Source: Moniliella sp. 'wahieum' (Eukaryota > Basidiomycota > Moniliellomycetes > Moniliellales > Moniliellaceae). From it: a DNA stretch of 64,000 bases. The stretch spans positions 248,001 to 312,000 of the forward strand of contig RSEE01000015.1 of the NCBI GenBank assembly GCA_003971905.1, in the 5' to 3' direction. This document shows, piece by piece, positions 22,701-34,768 of the stretch. The position numbers and the translations under genes are program-made. The notes beneath the pieces are model-generated. The model did no database searches, was not told where the DNA came from, and was given only the letters and a program-made list of their open reading frames with translations. The stretch's first letter is position 1. Each line of letters begins with the position of its first letter.

Positions 22701-23506
22701 GAAGGAGTCATAGGACCATGCCCACGTCTTGTCGAAGGAGTCGGGGAAAAGGCTGAGCCAAGTATCATCTCCCATGAAGCAATACCTGCCGCGTCTGGGT
22801 TTTTGGCCAAATTTCGAGCCCGCAATTGGGCCAACAAGTTGTCCTCGCCAATGTTGGTCGCCCCAAAGTTGGAGCCAGCATCAATAAATGTGGGCAGGAC
22901 TCCGGTAGTTAGTGCCTTGAGCCGCTGGAGGGTGGTAGTGGGTGGGTCGGCAGCAAAATGAGCAAGGAGGGTATGGTCAGGGTGGGCAGCCTGAAGGGCC
23001 TGAATTGTGGGCACACCGCCAGCAAGCTGTGTAATGACAGCTTCCAATTCGGCATCGCTCGCGTTGCCTGATGCGAAGAGCGGGGGCGAAACGAAATCAT
23101 AACGCAACGCATCAACAATGAAGATCAACGAGCGATCAAAGCGAGCGGGGAGGGTGCATTCCCCATGTTCGGCCAGGACGGAGGACCAGTTGGAAGGGAG
23201 AGCTTGTCCAGAAGAAACGAGAGTGGAGAGGGCCAAGTCGATATTGGTGGTGGGTGAACGATCCGAGGAAGGGCAGCGAGCCGTGCCTTCAAGCTCGGTT
23301 CGGGTCAAGAGGAAGCCCTTGGTAAAGAGAACGAGGCCGACAAGCTGGGTGGTAGCGACAAACGATATGAGGGCGAGGGCGCGAAGAAGGAGGGGGACGA
23401 CCGACGGGGGAGCATCGCCACGTGCCTCTCCAGCATCCGCACCGGAGACAGCAGATGCGGGAGAAACGCCACGGACATGGCTGCGACTGGGGCTGACCCT
23501 GGCCAT
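19716..23506 (-). CDS. GPI13: GPI ethanolamine phosphate transferase 3 (PIG-O)
   Basis: ER enzyme that transfers phosphoethanolamine to the third mannose of the GPI anchor, the group later joined to protein. Seen from the N-terminus: MARVSPSRSHV, one membrane segment near residues 40-65, then the alkaline-phosphatase-like luminal domain with VDALRYDFVSPPLF, FIDAGSNFGATNIGEDN, a His-Asp metal-site region VAHQLGLDHAGHRYGPGH and MGDHGMDAKGDHGGDGE. About a dozen hydrophobic segments follow, including the family signature FFSTGHQAAMPSIQWRAAFV near the C-terminus; the stop is at 19716-19718. Total about 1,180 codons with few or no introns, matching PIG-O. The frame shifts near 22630-22770, 21600-21660, 21370-21430 and 20480-20560 without loss of conserved protein. 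A disordered-protein gene starts divergently about 500 bp upstream. Confidence 0.95.
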
Positions 23507-24009
23507 ACCCGAACAGATGAGGGTGAGGGGCGGAGGAGGAAAAGGAGGGAGGAAAGGGGAGGATGGGGAGGAGGTGGTGGAGGAGGTGGCCCTGCCTCCA
23601 GGATCCACACCTGCGCTCTTGCGCCTGCCGCCCCCGCACCCTGCGCTCTTCCAGCGGAGCATTCCGCCCGCCATCCCGCGCGGGCATCCTGGGATATCAC
23701 ATGCACACATCACATGTGGTGCAATTAAAGCTAATATTGAACGAACCCAAGCCTGTTCCGACCCAGCTTTGCAAGAGAGGGACCGAGGAAGGCACGTGCC
23801 AGCGGTGACTAGGTGACTTGCGACCGGTGAGTGCTGGTGATTAATGATTTCCGCTTGATTTGCAAATGTTCAATGTTCATGCATCACGTGCATCACGCAT
23901 CATGAATCATTCCACCGCACCACTTACGCGTTGGGATGGCTGGTGCAAACTCTCGCCATCTCTCCATACCACTGCCCTCCACCTGCTTGCCCATCCACCA
24001 ACGTGGGCC
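23507..24009. promoter_or_regulatory. divergent region upstream of GPI13
   Basis: A purine-rich GGAGGAGG stretch (about 23520-23590), then AT-richer DNA with short direct repeats (ATGTTCA twice at 23866-23879, GCATCACG-type repeats after it). No gene is visible. Confidence 0.4.
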
Positions 24010-25162
24010 ATGCTCGTCAGCGACTCGTCCGCGCCCCTCCCTCCACCCAACGTCGGCCCAACCGACTGGCCCCCCACCGTGCTTCCAACTCTGACCCTCA
24101 CCCCCGCTTTGTCACATGGCATCGATGATCCTGTGGACGAGAGTATGGGCAAGGACAAGGACCATCACAAGGGCAACGTCCAGCCCGGCTCGCTGGCTGA
24201 TGGAGATGACGTAGCTTTCCCAAACGATGCTATGCTTCTAGGGAAAATCGACTTCAACACAAGTCTCACCAACATTATTGGTGGCGAAACCTTCTCTCTC
24301 CAACGCTACACCCCGGACGCGCCAGAACACGATGAGCCCACGGAGGAAGAAGAGGCAGCCGTCGCAGCCAATCTTGCTAATTGGTCCAAGAGAGACTGCC
24401 AACGCCGCAAGTCTGCACGCCAGCGACGCCCTGCAAATCCTTCAACTTCAACCGCAGGTGCTGAGACGTCTGACTCAGACAGCCCAGGCCTCCTCCGCCG
24501 TCTGTCTACTCTTCGTCGCCCCCGGGCTGGAGCAAAGGCCAACGGTGCATCGGCTGCAACTCCAGCAGCCTTAGTTTCATCTTCGGAAACCCGAGTTCAT
24601 TCCACCTCAGCGCTTGCGCCTACCCCCACCAGTCCTCAGCCGGGTACCCAGTCGCCTAGCTCGCCTTCTTCCAACCTGCCGTTGACCTCTCCTCCTGGCA
24701 CGCCTATTTCTGATTCGATTGCGGGTCTGGGCCTGGCCATGTGGGATCACCAAGAGGTGGATATGACTACCCAAACCAACAAAGGGAAAAGTCCCAACCC
24801 AAGCACAGTCAATCCACGCCCTACCGGCCAAAAGCCATTGGTCACGGCAGGCCCAGCTCCTGTGCGAAGCATGTCCCTCCACCCCCCGCCTCGGGATTAT
24901 GGTTCGCGTGGCCGCGGTCGTGGCCGAGGGCATGGGCGAGATCAATCAAATCCTTTCTCTTTTCATCTCGTCGCCATCGCATTCCCCACTCTCATCTTCG
25001 TCGGACAGTCTTTCTCGGTCACGTTCACCTACGCCTATGCATCGTAAACCTGAAGACCCGCCTCCGGAGCGAGGTGTCTGGCTCACCGACTTGCTCTGCT
25101 GCCTATCCAGTTCATCTACTGAAGATGAAACCCAGGCTGGGCGGACTAACCCCCTTGAGTAA
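24010..25162 (+). CDS. disordered protein with conserved-looking C-terminus
   Basis: Not recognised. About 380 residues. The start MLVSDSSAPLPPP is preferred because the upstream in-frame extension has poor composition. Seen: an ordered block LLGKIDFNTSLTNIIGGETF followed by an acidic run, a basic block NWSKRDCQRRKSARQRR, long Ser/Thr/Pro-rich disorder with LLRRLSTLRR, a GRGRGRGHGRD patch, and a compact end GVWLTDLLCCLSSSSTEDE then QAGRTNPLE. The final segment is in the neighbouring frame from 24950, so one indel is inferred. The Cys pair near a hydrophobic C-terminus could be lipidated, which is speculation. It shares a divergent promoter region with GPI13. Confidence 0.6.
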
Positions 25163-26052
25163 GGACGGACGGAAGAGTTTCGTCCTCCACTGGCCCCCTT
25201 TCCAAAGGCCTAGTTGCTCCAGCCATCATGTCATTGTCGTGGACTCTTGTCTTATTCCATTTTTGTGTTCCATTCCATTGTTGTGTTTCCTTTCTCGTGC
25301 TCTCTTATTTGTCCTCTGGATACTGTGTGCCTGCTCATGTTTTCATGCTTTTTTCACCTCGAGCTTGTTTCTGTGCGCATTCATATTTATACCCTTCAAG
25401 TCACGATGGTTGCCGAGATGGTTATATGGTTGGTTTCCTTCACGCCTTGATTGCCCCCATCACGTGCATAACGCGTATAATGCAGCAGAGATTGGCCTGA
25501 AGCTTGAAGCCTGAAGGGCAGATGGAGGATCATGCACTAAAATGACTGTTGTGTGTAACGGGGGATTAAGTCCATTAATGATTAAAGACTTTTTTCTTGC
25601 CCATCGAAGTCATGACTCGTACTCACGGAGGACACTTGCGTGACGTGAGGCAGTCGCGAGTGTGGGCCTTACCGGATTAGCTTGGTTACAAAATTGATCG
25701 GATGGATGAAAGACAAAAAGTAGTTCCCCAACCGGGAGTCGAACCCGGGTCTTCACGGATCAGCCTAGGAGCTTGAAAGCGTGACATCATAGCCGTTGGA
25801 CCATTGAGGACTTACATCAGCCAATGATATGTGCAAATTAAAGACGTCTCATTAAGCATTACTTGTTCAAATCAACTAAAATTCCGCTTCCGCCGCTGCC
25901 AGATTTCAAAACTGGGATTACTAAGAGGCGCTCCTGAGACTGCCCTTGTGCTGCAGTTGTTCTGCCCCGATCCTCCCCGATGACCACTCCTCAGGCCTCC
26001 GGCATCGTCCTGAGCACCTTCTTCTTTCCGGTCTCCACCTCCCACATCCGCC
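25163..26052. other. intergenic, contains tRNA-Glu
   Basis: Pyrimidine-rich 3' region of the preceding gene, one CTTGAAG heptamer (25503-25509), the tRNA-Glu gene, and AT-rich DNA ahead of QCR9. No other gene is seen. Confidence 0.5.
25724..25810 (-). tRNA. tRNA-Glu(UUC) with 15-nt intron
   Basis: Complete cloverleaf read on the minus strand. Acceptor TCCTCAA pairs with TTGGGGA and the discriminator is A. The D arm is GTC/GAT around AACGGCTAT, the anticodon stem TCACG/CGTGA, and the loop C-T-TTC-A with anticodon TTC. A 15-nt intron sits one base 3' of the anticodon, the standard eukaryotic position, and the T arm is CCGGG-TTCGACT-CCCGG. All stems pair, so the gene looks functional. Confidence 0.95.
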
Positions 26053-26466
26053 ATGGCTCTGTCCCGTAGCATCTACAATGTGCTCTTCAAGCGCAACCCC
26101 GTCTTGTGCGTCCTCGATTCTGTCTGGCTTGCTGACTGGATGTACTGGAGGCGTCGCTAACTCGTTCTGCCCAGTGTGAGCGCCTGCTTCTTTGGTGGCT
26201 TTGCCTTCATGGTAGGCTTCGACCAGGTCACTACGGCCTGGTGGGACAAGCACAACTACCCCGTACGTGGAACTTCCTCCATGAGTACCGACTTGGGGTT
26301 CCGGGCAGTGCTGCCGCCCAACTCCGGCATGGGTGTGGCCCCCTGTCTCTCTCCTATGCTTGTGGCTGCGATGACTGACATGATCTTTGTTCCCATCGGA
26401 CAGAAGCAGTGGAAGGACCTGCGGCAGAAGTACATTACTTCGGACAAGGCTGAAGACGACGAGTAA
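26053..26466 (+). CDS. QCR9: cytochrome bc1 complex subunit 9
   Basis: Small single-pass subunit of respiratory complex III in the mitochondrial inner membrane. Three exons: MALSRSIYNVLFKRNPVF, then intron 1 at 26106-26174 (GTGCGT..CCCAG); VSACFFGGFAFMVGFDQV with TTAWWDKHNYP, then intron 2 at 26273-26403 (GTACGT..GACAG); and KQWKDLRQKYITSDKAEDDE. The spliced protein of about 70 residues fits the family, including the N-terminal FKRN motif, a single membrane helix and the WWDKHN..WKDLR turn. No frameshift is needed, which makes it a useful control for splice rules here. The mature protein would lack a cleaved presequence, as in other Qcr9. Confidence 0.93.
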
Positions 26467-27084
26467 TTTCAGGCCAAGCCTTCAAGGCCGTTATCCCATG
26501 CCAGATGCGTGTGTGCGATCAAATGCTCTGCCGAACCACTGCCGAACCGCGTGCATCTTGGAGACGCCATTCCATCGTGCGGAACATAGTGACATCTACG
26601 CGTAGAAAAGCGGTAGTTGTTTGATAGTGGTGCGCAGGGGCAGCGCTCAAGAGAGCTGGATGCGTGGGGGACCTGTTTTGGAAAGATGTTTCTCAAAGTC
26701 GTGACGGCCGTTTTGAATGGCCTCTGCACTAGGGGTTGGATGGAGTAAGAGGCGACTGAGGCACTTTGCTGATGCTCTTGGACGGAGAGCCGCCAGCCGG
26801 GACCTGGGAGGACCGCAGCCAATGTGGAGAAGTCCGCGGCAGCCTGCGGCAGCCCCTGGACCGTCACCCAAAAAGGCTGGCAACCGCGTCAGCATGTCAG
26901 CTCAGAGATCGTTCTGAACTCAGCGAGACAAGATGATGGGGATTACCTAATGTGTCCTCAAATAGTGCCACTAGCCCCCCCCAACGGCCAACCGCCGTGC
27001 GGTTTGGGCCGTCTTAACACCGAACGACGCCACCACTGCCTCCTTCTCTTGGCCATCTGTCGCCGCCTCCATCCGTTACCGCCA
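26467..27084. other. intergenic, no gene seen
   Basis: Region between QCR9 and the Zn2Cys6 gene. A 132-codon antisense ORF (26469-26867) looks like chance. No repeat array is present. Confidence 0.4.
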
Positions 27085-30000
27085 ATGTTTGCCAGCGACG
27101 GTTCCAGCACCACCTCGCCTCCTGGCAGGCCCTCTCATGGAGTCAAGCGGGCTGCCATATCCGAGGACGACAAAGATGCTGATCCGACTCGCCACCCACT
27201 GCCGGCGCCAAGGCTCATGCGCCTGTAAAGGCCGCGTGTCTCTTCTGCCGGTCTCGGTACGTTCCTCTTTTGGCGATCTCGTTTGCTTCCCGCATCTCCA
27301 TTGACAATTTTATCCCTACTCAGAAAGTCCAAGTGTGACGGACAGAGGCCTTGCAAGACGTGTATTACCAGGAAACGCGAAAACGAGTGCGTATACACCG
27401 CCTCGAAGCGGGGAGCCAAGCGACGCATGATCGACCCAGCCGAACTGCGCCAGCATCTTCAAGAGCTCTTGGGCCTTAGTTCTTTGCCCAACGACATTCG
27501 TGTCCCCGGCCGAGTTCCGCAACTGCTTCCGTTTCAGCAGCCCGACTTGAGCTCGATGAGTTCTTTTGAGCTCAACATGCTCCAAGAAGCAATTGAAACT
27601 GAGCGTGCACGCCAGCAGGCGGGAGGCGCCAAAAAGGAACATGGAAGTACCAACAATGAGCCGATGTCTTCTGCTTCATCTGTCCTTACTCGTCTGGTCC
27701 AACAGCGCCCGCGGACGCATCCCAGCTGCCCACACTGCCAGCAAATTCCCGATCCTCCGCTCCTCGTTCATCTACCGTCGATTCCTCCGAGTTGCGTTCT
27801 CTTGTAGCTGGCGCACTTAAGCAGTTGAGCGTGGACGATGCCAACGCCATGTCTTCTGCTCCGAATATGTGGTCTCCACAACAATTGGCGCGCAACAACG
27901 GGGCCCCCGTTTCCGCCGGAACGGGTGCTGTCCCAGTCTCTGCTATCCCGCTGTTGCTGCTGGAAATGACTCGTTTAGCTTTTCGCTGTCTCCCACTTCG
28001 CTCAACTTCACGCCTTCAGCTGTACCACCCATGAACACGCTAGAGCCGGATTTTTCTGATCCTTTAGCTCCTTTGGCGGCGAAAGTGCACCAGCAACAGA
28101 GCCAAAGGCGAGCGGGATTGGGCTCCTTGCATAACCATTGTGAGACTCACTTGTCAAGCCCCGCCCGCACCCGCCAATTGCTCACCTCGTTTTACTTTCA
28201 TCTTTACTCGTTTCTACCCGTTTTGCTCCCTCCTCAACACATGGAGGCATATGTTGAGTGGTATAGCTCCCATCGATCTCCTTTCCTTTTGGCTTTGGAG
28301 GCCATACTGCCCTTCCTGGAAGACAATGTGGAACAGGAACCATATGAGGGACCTGCAGCGTTCAATTCGCCCGCTCGTCAAGAGCGCCGCCGGTCTGCTG
28401 TCCATTTGTTCGCCAAACAAGGGATGTCATTGACGAGGCCCTCGAGGCCATGGAGGAGCAAGCCGATTGGGGAACTTTGCTTGAAATTCTCCAAGCTCTT
28501 GTTGTCCTGTCTATCTTGGAGTACGGATCGAGCCGGGCAGTCAAGGCGAGGATCAAGGCGGACCAGGCTCTGAGCTTGGCCATGTCCCATGGAATGCACC
28601 GCATGTCGTCCTTGGCTGCCTTTGAAACGCTAATGGCCCCCTCGATCAAGGCTGCATCAACCCGCAGACTGCTTGACACCCTTTCAAGCCCATTTTTTTG
28701 ATATGAGCAAGCGAGTTTGGTGGACGACCTGGACCGTTCTCTTTTACGCATCCTTCAATACCGGCAAGTTGTTGACGATCAGCGCTGATGACCCCAGGGT
28801 TACATCCGCCCTGCCTTCCGGGACGGGGTTGTCACGGGAAAATGAGTGGGAGAAACACGTGTCCACGCTCCGGTTTATGTTGATAGTGCAAGACCGGGTC
28901 TCAGCCATGGTCCAGTCACTCTCATCTGAACTGACGACCCCGTTGTATCACCAGACCCCACCTTCAGTGGCTCCATGGCCACCGACTCCGTTTTCTCCCC
29001 CTCATCGTCGACGAGTTCGAACCGAGACCGCCTGGCGGATAGTATGCGGTCGATTGACAAAGCGTTGGAGGCCCAAATTCAGGAGTTGGAGAGGCAGCCC
29101 TTACCTTGGAACTCGCCCACCTTCCAAGGCCGGCCCAACAGTTTGGCCCAAGTTGAGGCAAGTCTATCAAGCTACATGCGCTTGATGAACTGGGGTCAAC
29201 TTACACCGGTTGGCTGTGCCTTCACTTGTACTCGGCCCTAGAAGGTGCTTCAATTTTTGAACGGAAGCTCTGCTTTCTCAAGTGCATTCCCGATGAAAAA
29301 CCCAAGCTTACACCACACCCTACCCCGTCCATGTCTAGCCCCCTAACTTCTTTTACCGCTCCCATGGGTCCTCCCGCATTTCCAACGGCACAGGTAGCGC
29401 CTGTGCCCATCCCTGGGATGGATGTGTACAGCAACATCTTTGCACCGGGTACATTGGCTTCCGACTTGGAGCCAACCGTTGGTCCAATTGGGCCAGGATG
29501 GGCTTGGAACGATCTTGACCAGCTCACGGCACAGCTGAGCGCCGACAATCCCCGGTCTGGTCCAGCGGAATCGACTGGTGATTGGCTGTTGCGCATGGCC
29601 GGCCTCAGTCCCTCAGCTGGGGTGGACGGGATTGGTGCTGGGGTTGTGGAGCCCATGTCCGCAGGGCGTGGACAAATCCACCTCCTTTCCCAGTAAAGAC
29701 AGAGACGTCGCTGTCATGGCTGCCGGACATGTCTGGCAAGCCAAGGAGTGAACACCCGTTTGAAGCGCGCTATTCGTTGGGGCGGTGTGTATATGCGTCC
29801 AAACGTCTGCTTGAAATCCTGGGCCATGATCAGCTCATGGTCAATCCGTACTTGGCTTGTGAACACGTCTTGACTGCGTTTATTCTCTTGGTTCAAGCGC
29901 TCAGTGTCAGTAATGACCTGGACGCTTCTGACTTGGCCGAGGGCCAAAGTTTGGCCCTGGTTCAGTCGGCCCAGCAGTCGGCAGCTTTGAATCGACGACG

Positions 30001-30187
30001 ACGCTCCAGTAACCTCACTGAGGACCGCCAAGCCGTTTTGAGCGAGATTTGGCTTCATGTCAGTCGCATCCACGCTGCCCTGACCCGGCAAGCTCAGCAC
30101 TGGGACATGGTGGTCCCTATGGCTCAGGAGGTACAAGTCTGTCTGCAGACAAGCGAGGCTCTGTTTGACCAGACCCAGGAAGCATGA
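27085..30187 (+). CDS. Zn2Cys6 fungal transcription factor
   Basis: Nuclear DNA-binding regulator; target unknown. The start MFASDGSSTTSPPG leads to the zinc cluster: CLFCRSR, a 67-nt intron at 27257-27323 (GTACGT..CTCAG), then KSKCDGQRPCKTCITRKRE with the sixth Cys in NECVYT, i.e. C-x2-C-x6-C-x5-C-x2-C-x8-C. A basic linker TASKRGAKRR follows. The middle homology region includes LLTSFYFHLYSFLPVLLPPQ, LVVLSILEYGSS and RVWWTTWTVLFYASF. A long C-terminal part with Pro-rich disorder ends in helices (SLGRCVYASKRLLEILGH). About 1,000 codons. Frame changes occur near 27205, 27810, 28410, 28680, 29000, 29220 and 29690. No neighbour suggests a pathway it controls. Confidence 0.9.
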
Positions 30188-31892
30188 ACAATCTGAATTT
30201 CTGTTTTGATCCCATCGCGTATCGATGAACGCAAAGAACCACTCCCTCGTCATATGGCGGGTTAGAATAGAGCCTGGGATCATAACGACGTCGTAGTAGT
30301 CGTAGGCGCAGCGGTGGCCATTGTGTCCAAGGAGACCCCGTCGGGAGTGGGGTTACCTGCTCGTCATCCCGGTAAGGGCTTGCCCCGCTGCCAGCTCCGC
30401 GCTCGCGCGTCGTCCCATGACCCTCTTGTCGGATGCGCAGTTCCTCCCGCATCGACTCGAGCATAGTCCGGTAAATGCCTGAGATGCCATGCGAAAAAAG
30501 AGTCAGTCTGGTTTGCACTTCCGTTTTGGAAAGAACTCACGTTTTTCCCACTCGCCCCAGATGAGGCCAGTGTACAAGAGGGTAGTCCCGGCAAACCCCG
30601 TGGCAACCGCCAAGAAGGTGACAATGAAGCCCATACCTTTTGGCGGATTCCACGAGGCGAGGCACAATATCAAAGCCAAGCCGGGCAGCAACAAATCCCA
30701 GAGCCAGAACCGCTGGTTCTTCTCTGTCTGCTGTAGACCGCGTACCAAAGCAGCAACCGACAAGTTCAGGCACTCGATAGCCCCCGCGGTACGATCGTGC
30801 GTCCCGCCGATCCGACCTCCGCTGGTCCCCTCATCAGGAGCTGAAATGGCAAAGAGGGCCTCGACACCAAAGTGGTCCGAGACGTTTTGGTTGAGAAGGG
30901 GGATGGGCTCCGTAAATGCCACATTACACGCCAGCGGAGTCAGCAAGCTAGGCGACGAGGGCCGAGACCAAACATCACCCCCTAAACGAGGTGGAGTAAA
31001 GTAGATGTAATCTAGCCGTTTCCCAGCCCCGGCCAAGGCTCGAGGGTCCAGGGTCTTACCGGCCGTCCATGAGTTGAGGGGGGAATCACAGGTGACGCCT
31101 AGCTCGGCCACCCCACGAGCAGGATCGGGTAGAGCTCGAGATGTTTGGCCATCGGGAGAGAGAGAGCGTGACAGCCAGCTCGGGCAGATCGGGATGGAGG
31201 TCGAGGTACATGTCGGTCAGGCCACCGACGTGGCGCAAGAGGCGAGCCGAAAGCGAGGGTGGAGTGCAGTTAAATCGCCCATCTGTAGGGTGGAAAACAG
31301 AGTAAGAGACCTGGGACACAATCTGAGACGAGAGCAAAGAGGGTGAACGTACGACGAGAACATGGCGGCCTTGTTCGGCGCTGTCCCGGGCCCATTGGGC
31401 CAGTTGCCACGTTTGGGTGATCCGCGCCGATCTGGTCCACTCTGGCCCATCCTCCCCACCCGCCAGCAACCGTGTGAGTGATCCAAACGTCAAGGCCCAA
31501 TGGCAAACCAGGGACTGCGACTGTAGCGCAGCCGGCGCCCTTTCCGACAATCCAGTCCCCCTTGGCGACAGCAGCGGGGAGGCCATTGTAATCGTAGGTA
31601 ATGGAGCGAGTGCGTACGATGGGGAAGCGACTAAAAGAGCGAGCCCCATGCCCCATGCACCGCCATAGAAGAACTTGCTGTAGGGGAAGCGGGCGGCGAG
31701 TACAGACTGCAGCCCCACATAGTCCACCTGCGACACCCACAACTCCTGCAGGCCAACCAGGTCGTACTCGCTCTCGGCCAGGGCCTCTGCGATGGCACGC
31801 AGGCGGGTGCGCTTCTGCTTGGACAAGGGCTCAGGAAGACCCCAGACGTTGAGCGTCAGCACCCGTAGCTGCTTTGGCGTAGGCGTGGCCAT
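30117..31892 (-). CDS. ISC1: inositol phosphosphingolipid phospholipase C
   Basis: Neutral-sphingomyelinase-type enzyme that releases ceramide from complex sphingolipids; yeast Isc1 acts at ER and mitochondria. Seen: MATPTPKQLRVLTLNVWGLP, the Mg-binding Glu in YDLVGLQELW, KFFYGGAWGMGLALLV, a C-terminal catalytic block KRLDYIYF and the catalytic His in NVSDHFGVEALF. Two membrane segments follow (WLWDLLLPGLALILCLAS and GFIVTFLAVATGFAGTTLL), the Isc1/nSMase2 architecture. At least one intron is likely near 31260-31350. The extreme C-terminus is uncertain: the frame carrying GIYRTMLESMREELRIRQ stays open to 30117 and would overlap the convergent transcription factor gene by about 70 bp. A donor-like GTAACC near 30355 may shorten it. 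Start 31892 is preferred over an ATG 30 bp upstream. Confidence 0.88.
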
Positions 31893-33219
31893 GGTTTCCG
31901 TCCCAACAGCGGCAGTGGCCATGGTGGACAGCAACGGGCATGGAAGCCACGGTTCTCCCAAGCCACCGCAGGGCCAGCACCGATGGAGTCGATGCCGATG
32001 CATCTGATCCTCCCTGTCTCTGTCTGTCTGACATTTGAAATCTACGACGCCAGAAGCAGGAATGAAATGTGAAATCGTGCATTCAACGAGGACCATGTTT
32101 TGGCAGCTGGTCTATAGAAGTCACTATTTCACCAGCGTCAGCCTGCCTGAGCTCAGGCTGAGCCCTATGGGCACGTGCAAGCAGCCGTTTAACGTTTAAC
32201 GTTTAACGTAGATCAATCCAAGATAAACTGGTCATTTGCATCCCACCATGTCGAACGCCAAACGACCAGGGGGAGTCGAGCAATGACCACATTAATGACC
32301 ATATCCCCACATTGCCACACATTGCGACAATCATAGGCAAATCCCTCTCAACGTAACTGACAGTCTCAACAGAGATGGCTACGGGCAGAGTGCACCACGG
32401 TGCTGTAACAGTCGCTCAACTCGGGCTCCGAGCTTGAGGCTAGCCATGCCGTAGCCGGAGATGGGAGGTCTGCTGCTGATATGTAGCCAAGTGGCGACCA
32501 GAAGCCCTGGGGCGATCTGCTGTGAAGCTTGCAGAGACCAACAGGGGGTGTGCGCTTTTGATATTGACGTTTGTCCCTGAGGCTCAGGCCCGAGGGTTCC
32601 TGTAGCATGCTGCAGATTACTCTGCTAATATACACCGGCGCCATGCTGGTACCGGCCCAACCCAGCGGGGGGAATGGTGCTGCAGGCACCGTGCACGCAG
32701 CCCAACTGTGGTTTGGGCGACAGAGGTGATCTAGTGAGCAATAAGTGTGTGGGATCGAGTCGGCACATATCCCGCTGGCAGGCTATACGGCTGCTGCTGC
32801 GGCCTGCAGCGACGGGTCCCGGTAAATTTTGGTACACTTGCACTGAAGTTCTGCTCGCCGAACGACAAGAGCCATAGTGTGCATAAGGGCTGTGATACGA
32901 GCAAGTGTCCGTGCCGTGCCTTTCCGAGTCGGGGCATGGCCGGCATTAACCTCCTCCATCTCTCCCCGCGACCCCCCGGGTTCGCATGTGAGAGTTTGTG
33001 CCCCGTCCTGCCCCTCTGCCGAGACAACGGCTCTGACGACGCCAGCAACCACCAAAACGCCTCCGTCGCTCTCTTCATCTCTCCACATATTCAGTCCTCG
33101 AACCAGCTCCTTTCCTCCTTACCCTCTCCTCATCCACATTGGCCATCTCCCTGTCCCCGCTAACTCTCCCTACGCCCTTCAACTTGTGCATATTCCAGTC
33201 TTCGCTTCATCACTAAATT
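31893..33219. other. intergenic between ISC1 and lipase
   Basis: A divergent 1.3-kb region. It contains CTGAGCTCAGG-type palindromes near 32145-32160 and three tandem GTTTAAC units (32187-32207). No gene can be supported; several 60-140-codon ORFs here lack protein features. Confidence 0.4.
32187..32207. repeat. GTTTAAC heptamer, three tandem copies
   Basis: Three exactly abutting copies of the odd-centred palindrome GTT-T-AAC, about 300 bp upstream of the ISC1 start. Confidence 0.92.
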
Positions 33220-34768
33220 ATGCACACGTCCCTCCTGTCCTCTTCGCCTGCGCGTTCCTTTTCGGGGCCATCAGTGCGCTTGCTGCCCCCCGGTCCTTGA
33301 ACGAGGTGCATTACTCCGTCGCGTCAACAGCTCCGCTATCCCACCTCCCCGAACAGACCCTTTCTACCTGCGTCCTGCCAACATCAGTCTCTACAGACCG
33401 GGGATGTCATTCGCCATCGCGTCATCGATGCCCAGTACAAGATCTCTGGCGCTGGCCGCACCACCCAGATTCTGTACCGAACCACCAACACTCGGCCACC
33501 CTTCAGCCACCGTGACGACGGTAATTGAACCTGCGTCGGGCACCCAGCCTCGCATGCTTTCGTACCATATTTGGGAGGCTTCAACCAATCGCAACTGTGC
33601 ACCGTCCTACACCATCCTCAAGGGCAACAGCGCCCCAACATCATGGTCCTTGGTATGTTATTGGCCCTCACACCGTGTATCTCATCTCGTCTCTTGTTAC
33701 ACTTCTAACACGAGATTGCTTGCGAAGTGTCACTTTTATAGGTGACGATGTACCTGTTTGGTGGGCCTTTCTCTTGGCAAATGGGATCAGTGTAGTGGTA
33801 CCTGACTACAAGGGACCCAAATCTGCCCTCTTTGCTGGGTTCTAAGCAGGCCATGCAATCCTCGATTCGGCGCGTGCCGTGAAGAACTACATGCAATGGC
33901 CGGCAGATGCCCGAGTTGCCATGACGGGGTACTCAGAAGGCGCACATGTGACCTGCTGGGCGGCCAATCTGGCGCCTTCGTATGCCCCCGAGCTCAACAT
34001 TGTGGGTGCCACCCACGGCGGTACGCCGATCGACATGGAGTTGACCCTACGTCATTTTGACAACACCTCCTTCTCAGGCTTTACCCTGGGTGGCATGCAT
34101 GGCATGATGGCTGCCTACCCCAAATTCAACCGTACCATCACTCAGCACGCCCAGCGGGTGCTCACCGACCTGGCTACCATTTATGCCCCACCCGTCTGCC
34201 ACGCCATTCTACGCGGGCCCGCCTTTGCCAACGTCCCCTACATGGAGATGCTTAACCTTCCTAGCGGTGACCCGTACAACGACCCGGTAGTGCGCGCCGT
34301 GCTCAACCGAGAGACAATGTGGAGCAACAAGTCATCTGTTGGCGTAGGATACCCCAAATTCCCGCGGATGATCTACCAAGGCCGCCACGACGATGTGATT
34401 AGCTACGATGCGGTACAAGCCTATGTCGACCAACAATGCTCCCGTCCGGGTGTCCAAATCCAGTTCAATGTGTATGAGGCCAACGCCCACACCGCGCCGC
34501 AACTGGTCATTGGCGGCGACTTGAACGCGATGCAGTTTATGCTAGTAGAGTTATGGAGACCAACGGTCGCTTCCGCACACCTGTTCTCTGTGGCATGCCC
34601 ACCCCGTCTCTCCTCAACCTGGCAACTTGGGGATGACATTTTGGTGGCAACATCGCAGCCGGATTGCAAACCCTCGCAGCCCAGGCGGCTAGTGTTGGCT
34701 TCGGTAACTTGGGCTTTGGTGATTTTGGCCATTTTATCGAAAAGACACTAGAGATGTTGTTGTCCTGA
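33220..34768 (+). CDS. secreted lipase, LIP family
   Basis: Fungal secretory triacylglycerol lipase (LIP1-like alpha/beta hydrolase). The start at 33220 is followed, after a one-base shift, by a signal peptide core VLFACAFLFGAISALAAP. The mature part shows DPFYLRPANISLYRPGD, QILYRTTNT, ATVTTVIEPASG and CAPSYTILKG, then an intron of about 85 nt near 33656-33742. GISVVVPDYKGPKSALFAG and AGHAILDSARAVKNYMQW follow. The nucleophile Ser lies in GYSEGAH (GxSxG), the acid Asp in QGRHDDVISY and the His in EANAHTAP. The tail ends in GFGDFGHFIEKTLEMLLS with the stop at 34766-34768. N-glycosylation sequons are present (NTS, NRT). Frame changes occur near 33225, 33395, 33490, 33842, 34555 and 34640, all inside conserved sequence, so assembly error is inferred. 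The family is expanded in lipid-dependent yeasts. Confidence 0.9.
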
